DNA of 64,000 bases from Chloroflexota bacterium (GCA_902812455.1 CADDZH010000009.1:13361-77360), one strand, 5' to 3'; numbered from the stretch's first letter, positions 15,743 to 24,787 are shown. Numbers and translations: made by a program. Notes: generated by a model not told the origin, from the sequence alone.

Positions 15743-16876
15743 ATGACAACACCGATGAAAACCGACAGTGAGCGCTATCAAGCTAATTTGCATGCTGAGC
15801 AAGAAGGCGCTACACTCTATGAATTACTCGCGCAAAAAGAACGCAATGCGCACCTGGCCGAACTCTATCGCTGGATGGCGGAGGTGGAGCGGCGGCATGC
15901 CTCTGTGTGGGCGGATTACCTGCGCCAGGCTGGCCAGCCAGTGCCCGCCTACACTCCTGGCTGGCGCATACGCGCCCTTGCCTGGCTGGCCCAGCGCTTC
16001 GGGGTCAGCGCGGTCCTCCCCATGATTTCCAGCATGGAACGCAAGGCCCTCAGTACCTACGCTACCCAGCCAGAAACGCAAGCCGCAGGCATGGCACAGG
16101 ATGAGCGCTCGCATGCCCGCATCTTTCGCTCCCTAGAAACGACCATGCGCGGCGGTCTTGCCGGTCCCCTGCTGGCTCAATTCGAGGGGCGTCACCGCGC
16201 TACCGGCGGCAATGCCTTGCGCGCAGCCGTGCTGGGAGCCAGCGATGGCCTCACCACCAACCTGAGCCTGGTGATGGGCGTAGCCGGAGCCAACCTGCCT
16301 GGGCACACGATCCTGTTCACCGGTCTGGCCGGCATGCTGGCGGGAGCGCTTTCAATGGCCATCGGCGAGTGACTCTCGGTGCAGAGTACCCGCGAACTCT
16401 ATGCCCGCCAGATTGAGGTCGAACGCCAGGAACTGGCCGAGGTTCCCGAGGAGGAGCAGGAGGAATTGTCTCTCATCTATCAGGCCAAGGGCATTGAACA
16501 GGAGACTGCCAGGCGGCTAGCTCAACGTATGGTAGGGCAGGACGCAACGGCGCTCGATACGCTTTCCCGTGAAGAACTGGGCATCAACCCGGATGAATTG
16601 GGAGGCTCGGCGTGGGAAGCCTCGATCACGTCGTTTCTGCTCTTCTCGATAGGGGCCATTGTCCCTGTGCTCCCCTTTGCCTTTGGCAGTGGCCTCGTCG
16701 TTGTGCTGATCAGCCTGTTCCTCAGCATCCTTGGCTTATTCGTCGTAGGAGTCGGTATTAGCCTGACCACGGGTACATCACTGCTCAAGGCAGGAGGTCG
16801 TCAGGTCCTTCTGGGCCTATTGGCAGCGGCTATCACGTTTAGCCTGGGATCGCTGGTTGGAGGCCGCCTGGGCTAG
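15743..16876 (+). pseudogene. Ferritin-like/VIT1 (CCC1) transporter, interrupted by in-frame TGA
   Basis: The frame encodes an N-terminal ferritin-like domain (HAEQEGATLYELLAQKE, EVERRHASVWADYL, DERSHARIF) followed by a VIT1/CCC1 iron/manganese transporter (LGASDGLTTNLSLVMGVAGA, AGMLAGALSMAIGE). Family members continue GE-W/Y-LSVQS, and here the codon after GE is TGA (16370-16372). The same frame then resumes LSVQSTRELYARQIEVERQEL through to three more membrane segments. A TGG-to-TGA change explains it. The full reading is 376 residues, the normal size for this fusion. A second product from GTG 16379 alone would lack the first helices. Confidence 0.8.
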
Positions 16877-16919
16877 CTGAGGAAACTGCTGTCGAGCCAT
16901 TCCGGCATTGAGAACCTCC

Positions 16920-16984
16920 TGTGATGGCACTGTGAGAGTGCAGCCCACGTTAGTGATGGCTTTGTGAGACCCCTGCTGTACACT
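16920..16984 (+). promoter_or_regulatory. Regulon promoter 7: TGTGA four-box array
   Basis: TGTGA at 16920, 16931 and 16963, and AGTGA at 16952; the -10 is TACACT at 16979-16984. It faces the small gene at 17069. Confidence 0.76.
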
Positions 16985-17068
16985 TTCTATAGGACAAAGG
17001 ATTGAGGCTTTGCGCAGGGAAGCGCAAGCGCTTTGGTTCGATTGTTACCAGAAAGTGAGCAAACAACG

Positions 17069-17293
17069 ATGAAAACTTGCTTATGGAGTGCCCTTGAGGA
17101 ATCACCTCTCGCACAAGCGAACACATACTGGTATGGTGACATTAAGGTACAGAAATGCGGAAATGACGATTACTTTCTCACATTGGCCCATGGAGAGCTG
17201 TCTAAACGAGGGTCATGGAAAGATACTATCAAGAACCTTGAGGACCTTAACGTCTCCGCAAACCGGACAATGTGGGAAGACATAAAGGAATGA
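17069..17293 (+). CDS. Small hypothetical protein
   Basis: 74 residues (MKTCLWSALEESPLAQ...), hydrophilic, no recognised domain. The segment YGDIKVQKCGNDDYFLTLAHGEL looks like a short beta-rich fold. The ATG at 17069 is about 78 bp downstream of the predicted start site of promoter 7; the ribosome site is weak (GTGAGC). It is probably the first gene of a small operon with the genes at 17345 and 17800. Confidence 0.5.
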   Translation: MKTCLWSALEESPLAQANTYWYGDIKVQKCGNDDYFLTLAHGELSKRGSWKDTIKNLEDLNVSANRTMWEDIKE

Positions 17294-17344
17294 GAGGACA
17301 ACAAGACTTTAGAGAGGTGAATGTGATAGAACAGGAGCTAAGAC

Positions 17345-17680
17345 ATGGTAGCCAGGAGATCAAAAGAGATTACAGAGGAGCAGCTTGCGCGTTGCAAGCG
17401 GCATGTTTCCAGGAACGGAAATGTGTTCTACACGGTGCGCTCGGAAAGCGATCCAACTGTTGTGCATATCGTGTGCCAGTACCGCAACACAAACGCCTGG
17501 TTCGACAATTGTCGGGCCGGAATCAACGGCATGAGCTGCAATCATAAGCGATGGGCTATAGAAGCCGAGCGACGCTACCGGGAACAAGAAGGCCTGGACC
17601 GCCACGACGGTCGAGCTATCGCCTATAACGGATGGGGTGCGTATCAGCGTAAACCCCTCGCATGGCTGAAAATTGCATGA
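17345..17680 (+). CDS. Hypothetical protein with SWIM-like Cys/His motif
   Basis: 111 residues, no confident family. YTVRSESDPTVVHIV followed by NCRAGINGMSCNH resembles the end of a SWIM zinc finger (spaced Cys, then Cys-x-His), although the usual CxC pair is reduced. The rest is basic and hydrophilic, possibly nucleic-acid binding. AGGAGC lies upstream of the ATG. It is located between promoter 7 and a membrane gene. Confidence 0.5.
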   Translation: MVARRSKEITEEQLARCKRHVSRNGNVFYTVRSESDPTVVHIVCQYRNTNAWFDNCRAGINGMSCNHKRWAIEAERRYREQEGLDRHDGRAIAYNGWGAYQRKPLAWLKIA

Positions 17681-17799
17681 AAAGGGGCTAGTCGATGACA
17701 ACCATCCATCATTCTCAGCCGCAGGAGGTCTAATAATTATGCCTTCTTGCTGGATGGTTAAGATAAAGCATGCACCAGAGGTGCAAAAGGAGGTTTCGG

Positions 17800-18531
17800 A
17801 TGTCAATTACCTTGTGGAGCCAGGTGATCTGGTTTTGTGCTCTGGCTCTTGGATCGTTTCTGGTGTCATGGGTCTTCACTGATCTGCTCCGCGTCAAACA
17901 GGCAGTCTACATAGCGGTCTTTGCAGTCGTCAGCGGAGCATTCTTGTATGGATACCTTCAGTGGAGCAACATTGACTGGGGGATCTTCATAAGCCAGCAG
18001 TGGCTTTGGGGGCTGCTTGTCGCAGTTGGAGTCGGTCTTGTAGCAATTGCGGGGTGTGCCTGGCTCGTGCGCTGGCAATCGCTTGCTCTGCTTCCATTGC
18101 GACCGCGAGGAATGCGGCTCGCCAGCATGCTCCTGGTCAGTGGTGTGGTGAATGGAGTAGCAGAAGCGCTCATGCTCTCGGTGCTGCCGGTGCTCATGGT
18201 CTGGCAGGCGGTCTCGCCTCTCGCCTGGTTCCACCAGTGGCCCGGTAACGCCCTCACCTTCGGGATCGCGCTCATAGCCAGTCTCATTATCATAACCACT
18301 CACCATCTTGGCTTTCGTGAACTGCGTAGCCATCTCATCATCTTCGTGATCCTGGGCAACGCTGCCTTCACGCTGGCCTATCTGCTGACCATAAACCCTC
18401 TGGCAGCAGTCGTTGCTCATATCATGATGCATATCGGAGCTGAGTTTCAGGGAATCGAGACGCCGATCCACCAGCAAAAGAGGGTTCCCGTGACAGCGAG
18501 CGGAGTGCTAGTACACTCACGCCGTGTCTAA
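17800..18531 (+). CDS. Polytopic membrane protein, possibly degenerate CPBP-like
   Basis: 243 residues with about seven hydrophobic segments. A GVAEALMLSVLP segment and a later AAVVAHIMMHIGAEFQG segment are placed like the motifs of CPBP (CAAX-protease-like) membrane proteins, but the paired glutamates and the usual arginine are missing. I cannot assign a function. The ATG at 17800 follows AAAAGGAGG, a strong ribosome site. It is followed by 70 bp before promoter 8. Confidence 0.6.
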   Translation: MSITLWSQVIWFCALALGSFLVSWVFTDLLRVKQAVYIAVFAVVSGAFLYGYLQWSNIDWGIFISQQWLWGLLVAVGVGLVAIAGCAWLVRWQSLALLPLRPRGMRLASMLLVSGVVNGVAEALMLSVLPVLMVWQAVSPLAWFHQWPGNALTFGIALIASLIIITTHHLGFRELRSHLIIFVILGNAAFTLAYLLTINPLAAVVAHIMMHIGAEFQGIETPIHQQKRVPVTASGVLVHSRRV

Positions 18532-18602
18532 ACGAGGAAAAATCTTTCATTCATCCTGAAATATTCCCATCACTCCTTGTCTGCCGTCACCTTTCTCTAC
18601 GC

Positions 18603-18667
18603 TGTGAGCGAAATGTGAGAGGAAGACATGTTGCCGTGATTGTTTTGTGATTTCAGGGGGGTATCCT
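18603..18667 (+). promoter_or_regulatory. Regulon promoter 8 (acu operon): TGTGA four-box array
   Basis: TGTGA at 18603, 18614 and 18646, and CGTGA at 18635; the -10 is TATCCT at 18662-18667. It faces 18742-acuB-acuCA. Confidence 0.77.
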
Positions 18668-18741
18668 TTTCTCTAATGAGAGAGTTATTTTGCAAAGCAT
18701 TATTCGACCACCGGGTCTGTTCGCCCGGAGAGGAGGGTCCC

Positions 18742-18942
18742 ATGTACCAGATGGATCATGAAGAAGCCCTTGTCATGCTGCGTAGGCTAGGGTTTTCTGC
18801 GCAAGAAATCGATCGGTTAAGCAGACTTCGTAGCAGGTTCGCTGGAAAACAGGAGATGGATCAAGCACCCCTCGATCTCCGGCGCCTGCAGTTTGTCCGT
18901 TGGCTGGTCGAGACCGGTAAACTGACAGATCAGCTCATCTGA
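18742..18942 (+). CDS. Small hypothetical protein upstream of acuB
   Basis: 66 residues, mostly helical and charged (EEALVMLRRLGFSAQEIDRLSRLRSRF, then LRRLQFVRWLVETGKLTDQ). No family is recognised. The ATG at 18742 follows GGAGAGGAGGG; an upstream in-frame ATG lacks a ribosome site. It is the first gene of the acu operon and ends 18 bp before acuB, so it may regulate or bind Acu proteins, which is inference from position only. Confidence 0.55.
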   Translation: MYQMDHEEALVMLRRLGFSAQEIDRLSRLRSRFAGKQEMDQAPLDLRRLQFVRWLVETGKLTDQLI

Positions 18943-18960
18943 ATCAAGAAGGAGGGAACA

Positions 18961-19722
18961 ATGATTGTCAGCGAAATCATGACCACCAAACTCATCACGG
19001 TGAAGACCGATGACACATTGAGCCATGCGGCCAATCTGTTGCGCCAATACCAGTTTCACCATCTGCCGGTTGTGCGAGCGATCTATGCAAAGGAAACACC
19101 TCCCTGGGGACGGAGTAGTGCCACAGCCAGGCTCTTGCTCCAGGGCCTGTTGACATCCCAGGATATCGATCTGGCCATGGCCCTGGATGAGCAAAGCATG
19201 GCTGGCGATATGCTCCATCAACCCTGGCAAGAACGGCGAGTTGCAGACGTCATGCATCCTGCCCCCATTTGTGTGACCCCAACGACTTCAGTCGCAGCAG
19301 CGGCCCAGCTCCTGGTCGAGCGCGGCCTAAACTGCTTACCTGTGGCCGTCAACGAAGAGACCGATCAAGAAGAGCAGCGTCTTGAAGAGGCAACACGACC
19401 TCTCCTCGTTGGCTTGCTGACACGCAGTGATCTGCTCATGGCCCTCGCCCGCTCTCTGGGAGCTTTTGAGCCCGGAACGGACATGATTCTCACGTTAAAC
19501 GGAGGCGATCTCAGGCCGTTAGCACAGGCGCTCCTGCTGGCATCCGAACTGCATATCCCGGTGCGCAGTGTGCTGGCTGTCCCACTGGAAGGAGGCGCCC
19601 CCCGTGTGGCAACGCTGCGCCTGGGCACCATTCATCCCACACCCATGTACCTGCGTTTGCAGGAAGCACAGATTCACTATCTCGTGGGCGAACCCATGTT
19701 GGAAGGAAAAAACGATGTCTAA
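18961..19722 (+). CDS. acuB: AcuB-like protein: two CBS domains plus C-terminal ACT-like domain
   Basis: 253 residues. CBS domain 1 begins VSEIMTTKLITVKTDDTL and CBS domain 2 begins VADVMHPAPICVTPTTSV. The C-terminal part (residues about 175-250) has an ACT-like pattern. In Bacillus, acuB lies with acuA and acuC, whose products acetylate and deacetylate acetyl-CoA synthetase; here the next gene carries both of those activities in one chain, which supports the name. CBS pairs usually bind adenine nucleotides and could report energy charge. There is a strong AAGGAGG ribosome site. It overlaps acuCA by eight bases. Confidence 0.82.
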   Translation: MIVSEIMTTKLITVKTDDTLSHAANLLRQYQFHHLPVVRAIYAKETPPWGRSSATARLLLQGLLTSQDIDLAMALDEQSMAGDMLHQPWQERRVADVMHPAPICVTPTTSVAAAAQLLVERGLNCLPVAVNEETDQEEQRLEEATRPLLVGLLTRSDLLMALARSLGAFEPGTDMILTLNGGDLRPLAQALLLASELHIPVRSVLAVPLEGGAPRVATLRLGTIHPTPMYLRLQEAQIHYLVGEPMLEGKNDV

Positions 19723-21706
19723 CACCCTTCCCCAGTCCAGGGCCTCTCTCCTCTTTGATGAGGGCGAACTCGCCTATGACTTTGGGGGAGATCATCCCTT
19801 TCAGTCGCGCCGCCTGGTTGCACTCATCGACCTCCTCGAGAGCAGTGGTTTATGGCACGAGAGCGATGAGAAAGGCCAGCTTCCCTTCCGAGCTGCTACC
19901 ACAGAAGAGTTGGAGCTTATTCATACACCGGCATATATTGCCGCCGTGCAGCAGCTCAGCACGCCACTGCCAGGCACAGCCAGCAAGGATGAACGCGCAG
20001 AACGCGAACGCCTTGCCACAGCCTATGGATTCGACGAAGGGGATACTCCCTCGGTGCCAGGGATGCACGAGGCAGCGGCCCGGGTCGCCGGTGGCACACT
20101 CATCGCCTTAAGTGCCGTCATGGGCCTGCCAGAAGGTGGAACTTACCATAGAGAGGAGGATCGTCCTCTGCATGTCTTTCATCCAGCCGGTGGCCTGCAT
20201 CATGCCTGGGCCGAGCGGGCTTCGGGCTTCTGTGTCTACAATGATGCCACCATTGCCATTGCGCACGTCCTGCGTGCAACTGAAGCGAAGGTGCTCTATG
20301 TTGACTTTGATGCCCATCACGGCGATGGCGTGCAGCGAGCCTTCTACGATGACCCACGTGTCATGACGGTTTCCTTCCATGAAACGGGGCACTTTCTCTT
20401 CCCTGGAACAGGCGACGTGCTTGAATTGGGGCAAGGGGAAGGACGTGGCTACTCCGTCAATGTCCCATTGGAGCCGTTTACCGAAGACGCTTCCTTTATC
20501 GAAGCGATCAATGCCCTGCTGCCTCCCCTGGTGCTGGCTTTTGCCCCTGATGTCATCGTCAGTCAACATGGCTGTGATAGCCACGCCTGGGACCCTTTGA
20601 CGCACCTGAAACTCACGCTGCGAAGTATGCAGGCACAAATAAAACTCGTCCATCAACTGGCGCATACCTATTGTCATGGTCGATGGGTAGCTTTAGGCGG
20701 TGGAGGGTATGACCTGTATCGCGTGGTCCCGCGTGCATGGAGCATGCTCTGGGCACAGATGTCGGAGCAGCCGCTCCCCCAACGCCTGCCAGAGGAATGG
20801 GTGGCGAGCTGGCATCCCGCCTGGCAAGCTGTAGCAGAGCAGGAGCAAGCAGAACAGCAAGCGTTAGGGAAGGCAGCACCTGCTTCCTCTTTTCCTACCA
20901 CCTTTCAGGATCGACCGGAAGAGTTTCCTGCGCAACCGCGTGAATGGTCAATCAGCCGCACGAACCAGCGCACGGTGGCGCTGCTTCGCCAGCTCCTGCT
21001 GCCGCCGCCGGTGCGGCAAGCCTTTCCTCACGCTCGCGAACCATCACCCATGTCAAGCATGATTGACTTGCTGCACATCCGGGGCCGTGCGACCCCTTCG
21101 CGCAGCAAAACGTTCGAGACGCTCAGGGGCCCGCTTCTGCTGCGGGACTTCTGCCCACTTTCGCTGGTGGAGCGGCTGAAAGTAGAGAGCGGCATGCATG
21201 CTTTTACCCGTGTGCCAGAACGCGAGCACCAGCTCCTCCTCACCATCGCGAAAAGCCCGGACTGTGCGCTCACGCTGGCGCATACGCCTGCTGGTGAGAT
21301 CGTGGGTGAAGTGAGCCTGGTCCCAGGGGAAGAATGGTTCAAGGGTCTGGTGGATGTTTATGAGGTCGCTGTCGAGGTCAGTTCCCACTGGCGAGGATTG
21401 GGAATTGCGCGAGCCTTATTGGCCTTTGCGCTCGAATTTGAAACCCTGGAAGACGTCATCCTGTTTGCCATGGGACTCTCCTGGCATTGGGATATGGAAG
21501 GGCTAGGCATTTCTGTGTACAGTTATCGAAAATTGATCTCACGGCTCTTTGGATCACAAGGCTTTGTAGAATATCCAACGACCGAGCCAGATATCAGGAT
21601 GGATCCCGGGAACATTTTTCTAGCCCGCATTGGCAAGCGTGTGGATCAGCAGAGTATCGATCGATTTATGAAGAACCTGCTCGCCTCACCCCTCTCCACT
21701 CATTAG
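19715..21706 (+). CDS. acuC: AcuC-AcuA fusion: class I deacetylase plus GNAT acetyltransferase
   Basis: 663 residues. Residues 1 to about 390 form a histone-deacetylase-family enzyme: FHPAGGLHHAWAERASGFC, the zinc ligands in YVDFDAHHGDGVQ, SFHETGHFLFPGTG and ALGGGGYD. Residues about 450-660 match AcuA: ETLRGPLLLRDFCPL, IVGEVSLVPGEEW, a GNAT motif A around HWRGLGIARALL, SWHWDMEGL, TTEPDIRMDP and ARIGKRV. In Bacillus these are separate proteins that set the acetylation state of acetyl-CoA synthetase. Fusing opposite activities in one chain resembles bifunctional regulators. The start is ATG 19715 with GGAAGGAAAA. It is expressed from promoter 8. Confidence 0.88.
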   Translation: MSNTLPQSRASLLFDEGELAYDFGGDHPFQSRRLVALIDLLESSGLWHESDEKGQLPFRAATTEELELIHTPAYIAAVQQLSTPLPGTASKDERAERERLATAYGFDEGDTPSVPGMHEAAARVAGGTLIALSAVMGLPEGGTYHREEDRPLHVFHPAGGLHHAWAERASGFCVYNDATIAIAHVLRATEAKVLYVDFDAHHGDGVQRAFYDDPRVMTVSFHETGHFLFPGTGDVLELGQGEGRGYSVNVPLEPFTEDASFIEAINALLPPLVLAFAPDVIVSQHGCDSHAWDPLTHLKLTLRSMQAQIKLVHQLAHTYCHGRWVALGGGGYDLYRVVPRAWSMLWAQMSEQPLPQRLPEEWVASWHPAWQAVAEQEQAEQQALGKAAPASSFPTTFQDRPEEFPAQPREWSISRTNQRTVALLRQLLLPPPVRQAFPHAREPSPMSSMIDLLHIRGRATPSRSKTFETLRGPLLLRDFCPLSLVERLKVESGMHAFTRVPEREHQLLLTIAKSPDCALTLAHTPAGEIVGEVSLVPGEEWFKGLVDVYEVAVEVSSHWRGLGIARALLAFALEFETLEDVILFAMGLSWHWDMEGLGISVYSYRKLISRLFGSQGFVEYPTTEPDIRMDPGNIFLARIGKRVDQQSIDRFMKNLLASPLSTH

Positions 21707-21765
21707 GAGTGACAACCGGGGTAGAGTAGAGAGTAGGCTGAACTATACAGTACCATACATGGACA

Positions 21766-22185
21766 TTACATCGCGGGGACAAGACCGAGTTGTTGCATCA
21801 TGCCCAGCCTGTCATCGAGGCCCCAATCTTCCACAATCCTGCCATTAGCGATGCGGGTGATTTCAATGGTCGTGACCGCTACCTGCTTCCCGGTTGGGGG
21901 GATACTTCCAAGCGTCCCCTGCTGTGTTCCATGGGTCGTAAATCTGGTGACTACCTTGTCCCCTTCCGCGATCATGTCCTCAATGGTGACGTGCAGATCA
22001 GGAAAACCCTCCAGCATCACGGCGATGGCTTGTTTGGTTCCCCCGGGGCTGGTTGGCAGGCCAGGAGGGAGTGTGTGATCGACGTGATCGAGTGCATAGA
22101 ATTCATCGAGGGCCGCCAGATTCCTCTTGTTGAACACTTCCTCGTAGAAACGGCGTATCAGGGCCTTGTTATCTTCAGTTGACAT
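21766..22185 (-). CDS. SnoaL-like ester cyclase family protein
   Basis: 139-residue NTF2-fold protein with the SnoaL-like layout: NKALIRRFYEEVFNKRNLAALDEFY, VDHTLPPG, FPDLHVTIEDMIAEGDKVVTRFTTHGTQQG and IVEDWGLDD. Members include polyketide cyclases and many proteins of unknown role; substrate unassigned. It is last in a five-gene minus-strand operon of membrane proteins. AAAGGAG precedes the ATG. Confidence 0.82.
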   Translation of the reverse strand: MSTEDNKALIRRFYEEVFNKRNLAALDEFYALDHVDHTLPPGLPTSPGGTKQAIAVMLEGFPDLHVTIEDMIAEGDKVVTRFTTHGTQQGTLGSIPPTGKQVAVTTIEITRIANGRIVEDWGLDDRLGMMQQLGLVPAM

Positions 22186-22228
22186 AGTAGAAACTCCTTT
22201 CTGTGTGTTGATCCCTTCTTCTCCTTAT

Positions 22229-22687
22229 TCACCTATGCTTCATTTGCAAGCGATGACGCTGATGTCCAGCCATCCAGAGGTACGTGGCCAGCCCGGTGAT
22301 CGCCAGGCCAAGCCCAAAGTACAGGCCCTCAACCCAGGATACTCCTTGCTTGAGCAGCACCACCTCTCCGCTGATAAACCCGGCCATGGCCAGTCCTGCC
22401 ACCACAGATGCAAGGGCGCCCTCGTCGCGGCCCATGAAGACCAGTACCGCTGCGATAAGCGAGCTTCCCCCGACGCCAACCGTCAGGATGAGCGCCGGAA
22501 TGGTGTAATCGCTGAACGGCGTGTTTTGCAGCCACTCAAGTGGGAAGCGGGCCTGTCCTCCCGCTTCGATCAGGACGCCATCCTGGTAGGTGCCGGTCAG
22601 CAGGGCGATACCACCCCCGATCGCCGATAGCCCGTTAAACGCCGCCGGCACACCCACAGCGATACGGATCAGTTTGTGTTGCATCAT
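22229..22687 (-). CDS. Four-helix membrane protein
   Basis: 152 residues with four hydrophobic segments (AFNGLSAIGGGIALL, YTIPALILTVGVGGSSLIAAVLVF, ALASVVAGLAMAGFISGEVVLL, LYFGLGLAITGLATYLW). No family is named with confidence. Tandem ATG codons follow GGAGGAGG. It lies 43 bp upstream of the SnoaL gene and 44 bp downstream of the DUF4386-like gene, within the same operon. Confidence 0.65.
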   Translation of the reverse strand: MMQHKLIRIAVGVPAAFNGLSAIGGGIALLTGTYQDGVLIEAGGQARFPLEWLQNTPFSDYTIPALILTVGVGGSSLIAAVLVFMGRDEGALASVVAGLAMAGFISGEVVLLKQGVSWVEGLYFGLGLAITGLATYLWMAGHQRHRLQMKHR

Positions 22688-22731
22688 CCTACCTCCTCCA
22701 ACTCGCTTTCGCGCAGCGCCGCACGTTCAGC

Positions 22732-23499
22732 TTACTCATCAGAAACCTCCTTTTTTATGGCCTTGTAGTTCTGCGCAAGCTGGAAAAGCCTGAGGGCAAT
22801 CAGGACATACCAGATCAGCAAACCTACGACAGAAATGAGCGAGAGGAAGACTCCTATCGCCGGCACGAAAAATCCGAGCGCGAGCACGTTTGCCACAATT
22901 CCCATAGAAGCGGTGACTTTCCCGAAGGTATTGCTCCGCAGCATCACAACCGAGATGATCAGAGGAGCAATGGCCAGAAGGACGTAACTCACAACGAAGG
23001 CAGTGCCCTGATAGATTGCAAGCATTGCCTGCCCTGAGGCCTCGATCAGCGATTTCTGCGCCGCTGTTGTGGCAGCCGCGTACTGGTTGCTGAGGGAAAG
23101 CATCTCGAAGGCCGTATTCGACGCGAAGTAGGTCGCTATCCCTACCAGCGCAAGGGTCGTAGCGATGGCCATGAACGATGGGCTGGCTCGCCTGAGGGCC
23201 ATGTAGAGGGCCAGAAACATCGGCACAAACAGGGCATAGTCAGCAAGACTCAAGAGATCAAGGTCCAGCAGCCCAAGGAGCGCATTCTTGTGGAAGAGCG
23301 TAAAGTAGCCGATCGCGGTGCTCGGTGGTGGCCAGGCGACCAAGACGATGATCTGGATCACATACAACACTACTACGGTCAGGGCAGCCGCTCCGCCAAC
23401 CCGGTAGAGACTCTTCCAGGCAAACTCTGTGGTTCCGGCATGAGGCTCTTCCATTGACTTCTGGCGAGCGTCCGAGGATACTATACTGGGCGTTTTCAT
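22732..23499 (-). CDS. DUF4386-like membrane protein (copy 2)
   Basis: 255 residues with about six hydrophobic segments. The arrangement WKSLYRVGGAAALTVVVLYV, a TLFHKN segment, MFLALYMALRR and SNQYAAATTAAQKSLIEASG is shared with the protein encoded upstream (23556-24302: LYRVGAVSAALYVVLV, FLALYMGLKHL, SDQYAAATTAAQ). The pair are tandem paralogs resembling DUF4386, whose function is unknown. The start is ATG 23499 with AAAGGAG; a GTG one codon earlier is possible. Confidence 0.7.
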   Translation of the reverse strand: MKTPSIVSSDARQKSMEEPHAGTTEFAWKSLYRVGGAAALTVVVLYVIQIIVLVAWPPPSTAIGYFTLFHKNALLGLLDLDLLSLADYALFVPMFLALYMALRRASPSFMAIATTLALVGIATYFASNTAFEMLSLSNQYAAATTAAQKSLIEASGQAMLAIYQGTAFVVSYVLLAIAPLIISVVMLRSNTFGKVTASMGIVANVLALGFFVPAIGVFLSLISVVGLLIWYVLIALRLFQLAQNYKAIKKEVSDE

Positions 23500-23555
23500 C
23501 ACATTGCTCCTTTCGCCTGCGTAGAGCCAAGAGCTTGACAGGCGTACTCAAGATT

Positions 23556-24302
23556 TCACACTGCATGCTCAGGCTCGCTGCTCGTTCCCAGCCTGTAGAG
23601 TTTCCAGCCGGCCGCGATAAACCAGATCGGCAGAAGCAGGCCGTACAGGAAGTAGCCAGGGCCTATCATGTTCCTAAGCACCTCGCTCACGATGCCTATA
23701 GCTCCCGTTGCTATACCCATATAAGCAATACCTTTAGGGAAAACGCCCTTCAGTATGACGAGCGAGATGATCAGAATGGCGAGCGCGGTCAAGATGCCAG
23801 CAGCATTCACTCCGTTCGTCATGGCGATCAGGCTCTCAGCGGCAGTCGCGAAGGCGGTGTGTTGCGCTGCGGTAGTGGCTGCCGCGTATTGATCGCTCAG
23901 GTACAGCAGGCCAGGGTTGAGCGATTGGGGACTGCTGTTGTAGGCCAGAGCGATCACCTCGGAAGCGATGCCGATAATGGCGCCCAGCGCGGCGTAGCTC
24001 TTGTTCAGATGCTTGAGCCCCATGTAGAGAGCCAGGAAGACAACCATGGCCGGGAGACTCAGCCCCACGAACGATACGAGTTCAGTGATGTAGACCAGCT
24101 TGTTTGAGGCGATGTATTGCAGCGTAGCGGCCCCACCCGCGAGCGGAGGCTGCGGGGTGGTAAACATCAGCACAAGTGGTACTATCACCAGGACGACATA
24201 GAGCGCTGCTGAGACAGCCCCGACTCGGTAGAGGCCTCTCCAGGATGGGTCTGGAGCAGCCTCAACTTCTCTTGATGATCGTTCGACACTTAACGTTTTC
24301 AT
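23556..24302 (-). CDS. DUF4386-like membrane protein (copy 1)
   Basis: 248 residues, six or seven hydrophobic segments, tandem paralog of the next gene. The conserved YAAATTAAQ loop lies between membrane segments. The ATG at 24302 follows GAAAGGAGGAAGAAAG; the longer frame upstream lacks a ribosome site. It is the second gene in the operon driven by promoter 9. Its role is unknown. Confidence 0.7.
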   Translation of the reverse strand: MKTLSVERSSREVEAAPDPSWRGLYRVGAVSAALYVVLVIVPLVLMFTTPQPPLAGGAATLQYIASNKLVYITELVSFVGLSLPAMVVFLALYMGLKHLNKSYAALGAIIGIASEVIALAYNSSPQSLNPGLLYLSDQYAAATTAAQHTAFATAAESLIAMTNGVNAAGILTALAILIISLVILKGVFPKGIAYMGIATGAIGIVSEVLRNMIGPGYFLYGLLLPIWFIAAGWKLYRLGTSSEPEHAV

Positions 24303-24348
24303 GTCTTTCTTCCTCCTTTCGGAGAGATGTTCTAGCACAACACCGGGA

Positions 24349-24654
24349 CTAGATGGTCCCAGGTTGGGTAGGGCTGCCGCCTCTTGTGCTTCTTGCTCGT
24401 GCCGCGTTCCTGGCGGGCCAACTATGCGCAGCCAGGTCGAGAATGACTGCCAGGGCGACAAAGAGCCAGCCCCAACCCGTCACACTTCCAGCGATGTAGT
24501 AGACGAGGACATAGGTCAGGGTAGTAATCGGCAATATGAGCAGCCCCAGCAATGGCAGGATCCAGCCCCCGTTAAACGCACGTTGTACTAAAGGCGTAGC
24601 TAGCCAGACGACCAGCAATGCTATACGGGCGAAAAGTGCAACTAACCAGCTCAT
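24349..24654 (-). CDS. Small membrane protein, first gene of DUF4386 operon
   Basis: 101 residues, three hydrophobic segments (ALFARIALLVVWLATPLV, WILPLLGLLILPITTLTYVLVYYIAG, WLFVALAVILDLAAHS) and a basic C-terminal tail. No family is recognised beyond similarity in layout to small actinobacterial and Chloroflexi membrane proteins. The ATG is preceded by AAAGGAGG. It lies about 65 bp downstream of the predicted start site of promoter 9. Confidence 0.65.
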   Translation of the reverse strand: MSWLVALFARIALLVVWLATPLVQRAFNGGWILPLLGLLILPITTLTYVLVYYIAGSVTGWGWLFVALAVILDLAAHSWPARNAARARSTRGGSPTQPGTI

Positions 24655-24722
24655 GATCGAAACCTCCTTTTCTTACGAATGGATGTCAAGCCCATCTCAA
24701 TGCTGCATTTCCCTTCAAGGAG

Positions 24723-24787
24723 ACCATACTATGCACACCTCACACCGGCGTCACGTTTCTCAGTTCTGGTCTCTCACTCGCGTCACA
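24723..24787 (-). promoter_or_regulatory. Regulon promoter 9 (DUF4386 operon): TGTGA-type array
   Basis: Plus-strand boxes TCACA 24783, TCTCA 24772, TCACG 24751, TCACA 24740, exact offsets. The minus-strand -10 is TATGGT at 24728-24723. It faces the operon beginning at 24654. Confidence 0.62.

Noticed and set aside
9415..16372. Genome-wide stop codon reassignment to explain in-frame TAG and TGA
   Set aside because: Many intact genes in the window end in TGA (for example accA, the hydrolase at 13488, the ArsR-linked remnant), so the isolated stops are better read as lesions.
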